A program made the translations under genes and the position numbers. 64,000 bases of DNA, from assembly GCF_003255815.1 (NCBI RefSeq), contig NC_037670.1, positions 30,940,251 to 31,004,250 on the forward strand. The letters run 5' to 3'. Below, piece after piece: positions 56,286 to 64,000 of this stretch. Each line of letters begins with the position of its first letter. Positions within the stretch are counted from its first letter, which is position 1. Under the pieces are notes generated by a model, which saw only the letters and a list, made by a program, of their open reading frames with translations, had not been told where the DNA came from and searched no databases. This DNA comes from Theropithecus gelada. Its lineage: Eukaryota > Chordata > Mammalia > Primates > Cercopithecidae.

Positions 56286-56481
56286 GTCCTTGCTATTGCT
56301 GATATATACAGCTTCTGTCTATTATACTATTTAGGAGCTTTTCCAGCTACTCAAGGCAAAATACGTGACTTAAAGACACAAAAGGGAGACTTCCTTTCCT
56401 CTGATCTCACTCCCTGATTCACTGGCCTGGCTCCTTATAAACAAAGGTCTTGGCCTGGTTTAAGCAGAAATTCGTTTACCA
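56286..56481. other. Unassigned stretch
   Basis: Nothing recognised. Confidence 0.4.
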
Positions 56482-56498
56482 AAAGAATTAGTTGATGA

Positions 56499-56794
56499 AG
56501 GCCAGGCGCAGTGGCTCACACCTGTAATCCCAGCACTTTGGGAGGCCAAGGCGGGTGGATCACAAGGTCAGGAGATCGAGACCATCCTGGCTAACACGGT
56601 GAAACCCCGTCTCTACTAAAAATACAAAAAATTAGCCGGGCGTGGTGGCGGGTGCCTGTAGTCCCAGCTACTTGGGAGGCTGAGGCAGGAGAATGGCGTG
56701 AACCCAGGAGGCGGAGCTTGCAGTGAGCCAAGATCACGCCACTGCACTCCAGCCTGGGCGACAGAGCAAGACTCCGTCTCAAAAAAAAAAAAAA
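56499..56794 (+). mobile_element. AluY, plus strand
   Basis: Near-consensus AluY. Perfect 16-bp TSD 'aagaattagttgatga' (56483-56498 and 56795-56810). Confidence 0.97.
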
Positions 56795-56834
56795 AAGAAT
56801 TAGTTGATGAGGTCACCAGAAAGTAAATGTAAAG

Positions 56835-57000
56835 CATTTCATTTATTCATACAATAAATGTTAATAAAGTGTCTACTATAACCTAAGCTTTAGGGAAGAC
56901 TATGCAGCACTTGGTGGGCACAGTCCCAGGCCTCAGGGAGCTTAAGTGAAGGGGAAGGCAAACATCAAGCAAGTTAGTGGCACCACCAACATGATTCAGA
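56835..57000 (-). mobile_element. L2 fragment, antisense
   Basis: 'atttattcatacaataaatg' through 'cccaggcctcagggagctta' fits the antisense L2 segment. Diverged. Confidence 0.55.
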
Positions 57001-57411
57001 CACTTCCGATTACCTGGCATTTTGAGGGCTTAGAATCAATAAACAAATAGAAACTCCTTACTTCCCTCTGCTTTCTCCACTTCTCTGTAAATCATCACCA
57101 ATTAAGTGAGCATTCAATCAAAGCAGACAAAAAAATTAAGTCCTTAGTGATTCCCATCACTGCTGCCCACATTTCATTGCTGAGAACTAATCACGTGACC
57201 ATAAATGGGCATGAGGAGGATTGAGAAAATAGCCTTTGACTGGGCTGTCACTTTCCATGCTAGGAAAGGGAGGATGCATTGTTGGTAGCCAAATGGCATA
57301 TACTTGGGAAAGACCATTCTGACCTTTCTGCCACAGCCAGAAAGAAGGCCAAACATATGAGCAATCCTAATACCTAATGAAAAGAACACAGGAAACATGG
57401 AAAAGACATCG
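57001..57411. other. Unassigned stretch
   Basis: 57293-57325 shares a 31-base segment with 50980-51012. Otherwise nothing recognised. Confidence 0.4.
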
Positions 57412-57560
57412 AAAAAGCCATGCTAGGCCAGGCGCAGTGGCTCACACCTATAATCCCAGCACTTTGGGAGGCTGAGGTGGGCGGATCACCTGAGGTCAGG
57501 AATTCAAGACCAGCCTGACCAACATGATGAAACCTGTCTCTACTAAAAATACAAAAGTTA

Positions 57561-57705
57561 TGTAATCCCAGCTACTCAGGAGGCTGAGGCAGGAGAATCG
57601 CTTGAACCCGGGAGATGGAGGTTGCCTTGAGCTGAGATCGCACCATTTCACTCCAGCCCAGGTGACAGTGCAAGACTCCGTCTCAAAAAAAAAAAAAAAA
57701 AAAAG
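57561..57705 (+). mobile_element. 5'-truncated Alu right arm
   Basis: Begins abruptly 'tgtaatcccagctactcagg' and ends in A20. It starts immediately at the outer linker duplication, with no left arm. Confidence 0.88.
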
Positions 57706-58313
57706 GCCGGGTGCGGTGGCTCACGCCTGTAATCGCAGCACTTTGGGAGGCCGAGTGGGGCGGATCACGAGGTCAGGAGATCAAGACCATCCTGGCTAAC
57801 ACGGTGAAACCCCATCTCTATTGAAAATACAAGGCCGGGCGCGGTGGCTCAAGCCTGTAATCCCAGCACTTTGGGAGGCCGAGATGGGCGGATCACGAGG
57901 TCAGGAGATCGAGACCATCCTGGCTAACACGGTGAAACCCCGTCTCTACTAAGAAATACAAAAAATAGCTGGGTGAGGTGGCGGGCACCTGTAGTCCCAG
58001 CTACTCGGGAGGCTGAGGCCGGAGAATGGCGTGAACCCGGGAGGCGGAGCTTGCAGTGAGCTGAGATCCGGCCACTGCACTCCAGCCTGGGCGACAGAGC
58101 GAGACTCCGTCTCAAAAAAAAAAAAAAAAAAAAAAAAAAAGAAAATACAAAAAATTAGCCGGGCGTGTTGGTGGGCGCCTGTAGTCCCAGCTACTCGGGA
58201 GGCTGAGGCAGGAGAATGGTGTGAACCCGGGAGGTGGAGCTTGCAGTGAGCCGAGATCGCGCCACTGCACTCCAGCCTGGGCAACAGAGTGAGACTCCGT
58301 CTCAAAAAAAAAA
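57706..58313 (+). mobile_element. AluY, split by AluYR
   Basis: Parts at 57706-57832 and 58141-58313 join in register across the inner insertion. It sits directly on the A20 tail of the preceding fragment. Confidence 0.92.
57833..58140 (+). mobile_element. Young AluYR-like copy, nested
   Basis: Near-consensus with 'ctcaagcctgtaatc' and 'gagatccggccactgcac', and a long A tail. TSD 'gaaaatacaa' (57823-57832 and 58141-58150) lies inside the host Alu linker. Confidence 0.97.
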
Positions 58314-58340
58314 ATCTATTTAAAAAAGAAAAAAAAATTA

Positions 58341-58634
58341 GGCAGGGCGCGACGGCTCACACCTGTAATCCCAGCACTTTGGGAGGCAGAAGCGGGCGGA
58401 TCACCTGAGGTCAGGAGTTTCAGACCAGCCTGACCAACATGGAGAAACCCTGTCGCTACTAAAAATACAAAATTAGCTGGGCGTGGTGATGCATGCCTGT
58501 AATCTCAGTTACTTGGGAGGCTGAGGCAGAAGAATCGCTTGAACCCAGGAGGCAGAGCTTGCAGTGAGCCAAGATCATGCCATCGCACTCCAGCCTGGGC
58601 AGCAAGAGCAAAACTCTGTCTCAAAAAGAAAAAA
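58341..58634 (+). mobile_element. AluS-like within the cluster
   Basis: Complete copy starting 'aggcagggcgcgacggctca', with an AAAAAGAAAA tail that runs into the outer linker duplication at 58635. Confidence 0.93.
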
Positions 58635-58828
58635 AAATACAAAAGTTAGCCAGGCATGCTGGTGCAGTCCTGTAGTCGCAGCTACTCAGGAGGCTGAGGT
58701 GGGAGGATCACTCGGGCCTGGGAGGCGGGGAGGTTGCAGTGAACCATGATTGTGCCAGTGCACTCTAGCCTGGATGACAGAGTGAGACCCTGTCTCAAAA
58801 AAAGAAAAGAAAAGAAAAAGGCATGCCA

Positions 58829-59648
58829 GGAATATATTAATAGTAATCATCTCACACAAAATAAAATTAAAAGAATGTATCATAATTATAATATTATAAT
58901 CCACAAAATGTAAGTCATAAATCTTTATGTACCTACAACCTTGGCCTCAAAATCTGTAAGTAAGGCAAGCCCTGATAGAAATGCAAGGAATCACTGGTAA
59001 GTCCCCAGCATGAGTGGCTTTAAACACGTTTCTCAAAAACAGGCTGATCAACTACTACCCAAATGAATATGGCTCAAGAAGTCCTGGCTGACAAAACTAA
59101 CATTTATAACCTCATAGGCATATGGAGAGAAACAAGTTTTTATCCAACAGACATTGCACATTTTTTTCCAACTCTCATGAGACATTCTCTGAATGTATTA
59201 AACCACAAAGAAAATCACAACAAATCCCCAAAAGTAAAACTGTGACAGCACATATTCATGAACTATAATGTAATAAAATGAGAAAATAATAAAAGATGGA
59301 TAACCAACAAAGATCTATCCTCTTGGATATTTTAAAACATTCCACTAAATAAGTCTTAGGTTTGACAGGAAATAAATGCAGAAATTACAAGCCATTTAGA
59401 CCTGAATCACAGTAAGAGCGGTCCATGAATATCAAAGCCCATGGGACATGCTAAGACAGCATTCACAGGGAAAATACATAGCCTTATGTGCATATGGCAG
59501 AAAATAAGCAATGTTGAAAATAAATGAATCAACCAAGCCTTCAACTCAAGAAGCTTGGCAGGAGATAGAGACAAAATAAATCTGAAGAAAGTTGAAGGAA
59601 TGAATTAAGAAAGATAAGAGTAGAAATTAATAAAAATAGAAAATAAAG
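58829..59648 (+). mobile_element. Old L1/HAL1-like fragment, part 1
   Basis: The 3' portion is clear L1/HAL1 ORF2-type text ('aactcaagaagcttggcagg', 'gatagagacaaaataaatct', 'agagtagaaattaataaaaa'). Before about 59030 the assignment is weak. It is interrupted by a younger L1 and seems to resume at 60424. Frames are broken. Confidence 0.7.
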
Positions 59649-59922
59649 AGGAGACAGCATTGGTGACTGGTTTTTCAGATGCTGGCAAGGTTGCAGAGAA
59701 AAGGAAATTCTTTTCCTGAATTTCCTTTGTGGGAGTATAAATTAGTTCAACCACTGTGGAAGACACTGTGGTGATTCCTCAAAGACCTAAAAACAGAAAT
59801 ACCAATTGACCCAGCAATCCCATTACTGGGTATATACCCAAAGGAATATAAATTGTTCTATTATAAAGACACATGCATGTGTATGTTCATTGCAGCACTA
59901 TTCGTAATAGCAAAGATATGAA

Positions 59923-59949
59923 ATCTGAGCCAAAAGGCCGAGAAGCCAT
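59923..59949 (-). pseudogene. U2 snRNA 5'-end fragment (retropseudogene)
   Basis: Read on the minus strand, 'cttctcggccttttggct' is the highly conserved 5' end of the spliceosomal U2 snRNA. By memory of the U2 sequence, 25 of the first 27 nucleotides match (differences at positions 3 and 23). It sits in a 33-bp insertion (59926-59958) in L1 ORF2 sequence, flanked by 'aaagatatgaaatc' (59912-59925) and 'aaagatacgaaatc' (59959-59972). Far too short to be functional: no Sm site, branch-point-binding loop or 3' stem. The flanking repeat indicates a small retroposition or template-switch event. Confidence 0.8.
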
Positions 59950-60173
59950 ACTACCCTTAAAGATACGAAATCAACCTAAATGCCCATCAATAATACACTG
60001 GAAAAAGAAAATGTGCATATATATACATACACACCGTGAAATACTATGCAGCCATGAAAAAGAATGAGATCTTGTTTTTTTGCGGGAACATAGATGGTGC
60101 TAGAGGCCAATATCCTTAGCAAACTAACACAGAAACGGAAAACCAAAATCGCATGTTTTCATTTTTAAGTGGG

Positions 60174-60221
60174 AGCTAAATGATGAGAACACATGGAAGC
60201 TAAATGATGAGAACACATGGA
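60174..60221 (+). repeat. 24-bp perfect tandem duplication in L1
   Basis: The unit 'agctaaatgatgagaacaca' plus 'tgga' occurs twice in direct succession where L1 normally has it once. Confidence 0.95.
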
Positions 60222-60423
60222 CACATAGAGGGGAACAATATGCACGGGGTCCTACCAGAGGCTGGAGATGAGGATCAGGAAAAATAACTAATAGGTACTA
60301 GGCTTAATACCTGGGTGATGAAATAATCTGTACAGCAAACCCCCATGACACAAGTTTACCTATATAACAAATCTGCACATATACCCCTGAACTTAAAATA
60401 AAAGTTAAAAAATAAAAATAAAC

Positions 60424-60805
60424 TTGTTTTTTTGAGACAAGGAATAGAAAGGCAAACCTTTGGCATACCTTTCAAGAAAAACATCACAGGTCAAAAACTA
60501 AGAATGTTTATCTAATGGCAAGCATTCTGAAAATTACTGGATGAAGAGACTAATATCCTAGAAAATATTAATTACAAAGATTCATTCAAGGAAAATTAGG
60601 AATGTTGAATAGAATCATAACTATCAAGGAACTCAAAGAGATACTCAAAGATCTATTCCTAAAACAGATACTGAGTCCAGAAGGCGTTTCAGGTAGATTC
60701 TGACAAAGCTTTAAGGAAGAGCTAATTCTATATAAACTACCTCTGAGGCTAGGAAAACATGGGAAGCTTACCTAACCCATTTTCTCATTTTAGAGGTTCA
60801 GTATA
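60424..60805 (+). mobile_element. Old L1/HAL1-like fragment, part 2
   Basis: 'ggatgaagagactaatatcc' and 'tatcaaggaactcaaagaga' fit continuation of the element broken at 59648. Diverged. Confidence 0.55.
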
Positions 60806-60817
60806 AAACTGATATCT

Positions 60818-61117
60818 GGCCAGGTATGGTGGCTCACACATGTAATCCCAGTGGTTTAGGAGGCCGAAGGAGGTGGATCATTTGAGGCTAGGCATTTGAG
60901 ACCAGCCTGGGCAACAAAGCGAGACCCCTACATCTACAGAAATTAAAAAACAAATAGCCAGGAATGTGCAGTGCATGCCTGTAGTCCTAGCTACTCAGGA
61001 GGCTGAGGTGAGAGGATCATTTGAGCTTAGGAATTCAAGGTTACAGTGAGCTATGATTGTGCCATCATGCCGCTGCACTCCAGCCTTGCTGATAGGAGTG
61101 AGATTCTGTCTCTGAAA
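60818..61117 (+). mobile_element. AluJ-like, plus strand
   Basis: Strongly diverged old Alu ('agtggtttaggaggccgaag'). Flanks with 'aactgatatct' and 'cactgatacct' suggest a TSD. Confidence 0.92.
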
Positions 61118-61138
61118 AGAAAGAAACACTGATACCTT

Positions 61139-61459
61139 AGTATTAGTCCATTCTTATGCTGCTGTAAGGACATACCCACAGGGCTGGGGAGGCCTCAGGA
61201 AACTTACAATCAAAGTGGAAGGGGAAGCAAACACATCCTTCTTCATATGGTGGCAGGAAGAAGTGTTGAGAAAAGGAGTGGGGGGAAGCCCCTTATACAA
61301 CCATCAGATCTAGTGAGAACTCAATTTCACGAGAACAGCATGGAGGTAACCACCCCCATGATGCAATTCTCCCACCAAGTCCCTCTCACCGCATGTGGGA
61401 ATTATGGGAACTACAGTTCAAGATGAGATTTGAGTGGGCACACACCGCAAAATCATATA
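61139..61459 (-). repeat. 3' LTR of the THE1-type element
   Basis: Antisense LTR from 'tattagtccattcttatgct' to 'ccgcaaaatcatata'. The terminal TG has mutated to AG at 61139-61140. Confidence 0.9.
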
Positions 61460-62973
61460 ATTCCACCCCTGGCCCCTCCCAAATCTCATGTCCTCACATT
61501 TCAAAAACACAATCATTCCCTTCCAACAGTCCCCTAAAGTCTTAAATCATTACAGCATTAACTCAAAAGTCCAAGTACCAAGTCTCATCTGAGACAAGGC
61601 AAGTCCCTTCTGCCTAAGAGCCTATAAAATCAAAAACAAGTTACTTCCTAGATACAATGGGGGTACAGGCATTGGGTAAATACACCCATTCCAAATGGGA
61701 GAAATTGGCCAAAACAAAGGAGCTACAGGCCCCATGCAAGTCCAAAATCCAATAGGGCAGTCATTAAACCTTAATTCCAAAATTATATCCTTTGACTACA
61801 TGTCTCACATCCGGGTCACGCTAATGCAAGAGGTGGGTTCCTACACCATTGGGCAGCTCTGCTCTTGTGGCTTTTCAGGGTACACCCCCCCTCCAGTCTG
61901 CTTTCACAGCTGGCGTTGAGTGCCTTTGGCTTTTCCAGGTGCACCATGCAAGCTGTTGGTGGATGTACCATTCTGGGGCCTGGAGGTCAGTGGCTCCCTT
62001 CTCACGGCTCCACTAGGCAGTGCCCAAGTGGGGACTCTGTGTGAGGCTCCAACCCCACATTTCCCTTCTGCACTACCCAAGCAGAGGTTCTCCATGAGGG
62101 CCCTGCCTCTGCAGCAAACTTCTGCCTGGACATTCAGGCATTTCCATACATCCTCTGAAATCTAGGTGGAGGTTCCCAAACCTCAATTCTTGACTTATAT
62201 GCACCCCCAGGCTCAATACCACATGGAAGCTGCCAAGGCCCGGGGCTTGCACCCCCTGAAGCCATGACCCGAGCTGTACCTTGGCCCCTTTTAGCCACGG
62301 CTGGAGTGGCTAGGACACAGGGCACCAAGTCCCTTGGCTGCACACAGCAGGGGGACCCTGGACCCAGCTCACAAAACTATTTTTTTCTCTCAGGTCTCCA
62401 GGCTGCCGTGAAGGTCAATGACATGTCCCAGAGACATGTTCCCCATTGTCTTGGTGATTAACATTCAGCTCCTCGTTACTTATGCAAATTTCTGCAGCTG
62501 GCTTGAATCTCTCCCCAGAAAATGGGATTTTCTTTTCTATTGTATTGTCAGGCTGCAAATTTTTCAAACTTTTATGCTCTGCTTCTTCTTGAACACTTTG
62601 CCCCTTAGAAATGTCTTCTACCAGATACCCTAAATCATCTCTCTCAAGTTCAAAGTTCCACAAAGCTCTAAGGCAGGAGCAAAATGCCACCAGTCTCTTT
62701 GCATAGAAAGGTGACCTTTATTCCAGTTCCCAACAAGTTCTTCATATCCATTTGAGACCACCTCAGCCTGGGCTTTATTGTCCTATCACTTTCAGCATTT
62801 TGGTCAAAGCCATTCAACAAGTCTCTAGGAAGTTCCAAACTTTCCCACATCTTCCTGTCTTCTTCTGACCCCTCCAAACTGTTCCAACCTCTGCCTGTTA
62901 CCCAGTTCCAAAGTTGCTTCCATATTTTCAGGTATCTTTACAGCACTACCCACTACCTGGTACCAACTTATTG

Positions 62974-63324
62974 TATTAGTCCATTCTCATGCTGCTGTAA
63001 GGACATACCCAAGACTGGGTAATTTATAAAGGAAACAGGTTTAATTGACTCACAGTTCCACAGGGCCTGGGAGGCCTCAGGAAACTTACAATTATGGCAG
63101 AAGGGGACACAAACATGTCCTTCTTCACATGGTAGCAGCAAGAAGTCCAGAATGGAGAGAGGGAAAGCTCCTTATAAAACTATCAGATCTCATGAGAACT
63201 CACTCAATATCATGAGAACAGCATGGAGGTAATTGCCCCACCAGGTCCCTCCCACCACACTTGGGGATTATGGGAACTACAGTTCAAGATAAGATTTGGG
63301 TGGGGACACAAGCAAACCATATCA
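62974..63324 (-). repeat. 5' LTR of the THE1-type element
   Basis: Antisense LTR from 'tattagtccattctcatgct' to 'aagcaaaccatatca'. Shares 'gggaggcctcaggaaactta' with its partner LTR, a variant that differs from the solo LTRs elsewhere in the window. Confidence 0.92.
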
Positions 63325-63351
63325 ACCTTATATCTATCTGTATCTATCAAT

Positions 63352-63422
63352 CAGCACACACACACACATATATACACACAACATATATGGTGTATATATG
63401 TGTGTATACAAATATAGATATT
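63352..63422. repeat. CA/TA-rich repeat with inverted symmetry
   Basis: (CA)n leading into alternating TA/TG: 'acaacatatatggtgtatat' and 'atgtgtgtatac' are near-complementary around the centre at about 63390. Confidence 0.85.
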
Positions 63423-63547
63423 TACATATCAGTGAAAATAAAGATACTAAATTTCATATCCAGCAGTGTATTAAAGGTGCAAAAAGATCATTCTGGGAAT
63501 GCTAAGATGTTTCCATATTAAAAGTCTATTAAAAAGTTCAAAGTAGT

Positions 63548-63845
63548 GGCTGGGCATGGTGGCTCACGCCTATAATCCCAGCACTTTGGGAGGCTGAGGT
63601 GGGTGGATCACTTGAGGTCAGGAGTTTGAGAGCAGCCTGGCCAACGTGGTGAAACCCTGCCTCTACTAATAATACAAAACTTAGCCAGGCCTGATGGCAC
63701 ATGCCTGTAGTCCCAGCTACTAGGGAGGCTAAGGCAGGCGAATCTCTTGAACCTGGGAGGCGGAGGTTGCAGTGAGCTGAGATCGCACCACTGCCCTGCA
63801 GCCTGGGTAACAAGAGCAAAACTCCATCTCAAAAAAAAAAAAAAA
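63548..63845 (+). mobile_element. AluS-like, plus strand
   Basis: Complete Alu. 'tcaaagt' flanks it (63538-63544 and 63846-63852). Confidence 0.95.
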
Positions 63846-63852
63846 TCAAAGT

Positions 63853-64000
63853 GGAAAAACCATGTGGTGGTATTAACAGATCTTTTAGAGGCATTTGCTA
63901 AAATAGAACATCCATTCATGATAGCAACCCAGGAAAAGAAATGTCTTAAACCTAATCAAGCATGTTAGTAATCTAAGCAAGCATAATTTTACAAGTCAGA
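63853..64000. other. Unassigned right edge
   Basis: Nothing recognised before the window ends. Confidence 0.4.

Larger units (their letters stand above)
57426..58814 (+). mobile_element. Outer Alu, split by a 1.1-kb Alu cluster
   Basis: Left arm 57426-57560 and right arm about 58635-58814 appear to be one old Alu. The pair is flanked by 'aaaaagccatgcta' (57412-57425) and 'aaaaaggcatgcca' (58815-58828), a 12/14 TSD. The break sits in the middle linker, where 'aaatacaaaagtta' is repeated exactly at 57547-57560 and 58635-58648. Confidence 0.8.
59649..60423 (+). mobile_element. L1 3' end (primate-age L1), 5'-truncated
   Basis: Starts within ORF2 and shows 'accaattgacccagcaatcc', 'cattactgggtatataccca', 'tactatgcagccatgaaaaa' and 'cttaaaataaaagttaaaaa'. 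It contains a small U2-related insertion (59926-59958) and a 24-bp tandem duplication (60174-60221). ORF2 is not intact. Confidence 0.93.
61139..63324 (-). mobile_element. Complete THE1-type MaLR element (LTR-int-LTR)
   Basis: Minus-strand element of about 2.2 kb. The right LTR (62974-63324) is the 5' LTR, the internal part spans about 61460-62973, and the left LTR (61139-61459) is the 3' LTR. The left copy is shorter, chiefly through loss of the 'agactgggtaatttataaag' stretch. A perfect 5-bp TSD 'acctt' (61134-61138 and 63325-63329) bounds it. Internal frames are short and stop-ridden, as expected: MaLRs lack a functional pol/env, so this is a defunct ERVL-related element. Confidence 0.93.

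Noticed and set aside
61695..62690. Open frames inside the THE1-type element
   Set aside because: They are short, broken internal MaLR sequence with no gag or pol motif that I can recognise.

Overview
The window looks like primate non-coding DNA from an Old World monkey. Every kilobase carries Alu, L1, MaLR and other primate or mammalian interspersed repeats. At least four young Alu copies (10045-10353, 14992-15287, 53652-53946, 57833-58140) carry the variants I associate with the AluYR subfamilies of cercopithecoid monkeys: 'ctcaagcctgtaat' at the head, 'gaggtggcggg' in the middle and a 'cggccactg' right arm. The species call is inference from these variants. I found no protein-coding exon, tRNA, rRNA or intact ncRNA gene. 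The long open frames are translations of Alus, of an endogenous retrovirus-like element or of a trinucleotide-rich minisatellite. The window is either intergenic or deep intronic. Family names are from memory of consensus sequences; many element ends were placed using target-site duplications (TSDs) visible in the sequence. Layout. 1-9900: the tail of a minus-strand L1, an old DNA-transposon-like repeat, a MER5A-like element, an MLT1 LTR, a solo THE1/MST LTR and five Alus. 9905-10072: a T40 run, an 81-base assembly gap and another T run leading into an AluYR. 10354-14880: a nest of old minus-strand L1s. 14992-20500: AluYR, other Alus, an exact-length 93-bp duplication, MIR and L2 fragments. 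20564-24977: MaLR LTRs, L2 and a nested pair of Alus. 25920-31390: an hAT-like fragment, an MLT2-type ERVL LTR split by an Alu, a GC-rich unassigned block and CA repeats. 32505-38860: many Alus and two truncated elements. 40284-41690: a minisatellite almost devoid of C on the + strand, split by a MaLR LTR. 41691-48754: MIR, Alus, MER20-like, MST and MLT1 LTRs. 49222-49727: a clean ERV2 (HERV-K-like) solo LTR with a 6-bp TSD. 50104-56810: Alus, MIRs, old L1 and an AluYR inside an AluJ. 57412-58828: a 1.4-kb onion of nested Alus. 58830-60815: plus-strand L1s, one of which contains a small U2 snRNA-derived insertion. 61134-63329: a complete LTR-internal-LTR THE1-type element with a 5-bp TSD. There is no operon-like or pathway organisation to describe. 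The most unusual items are the U2 5'-end fragment flanked by a 14-bp direct repeat inside an L1 (59912-59972), the sharp 93-bp duplication (15941-16033 and 17258-17350), the C-poor minisatellite with its embedded LTR, and the layered Alu cluster. I see no convincing new protein or RNA system.
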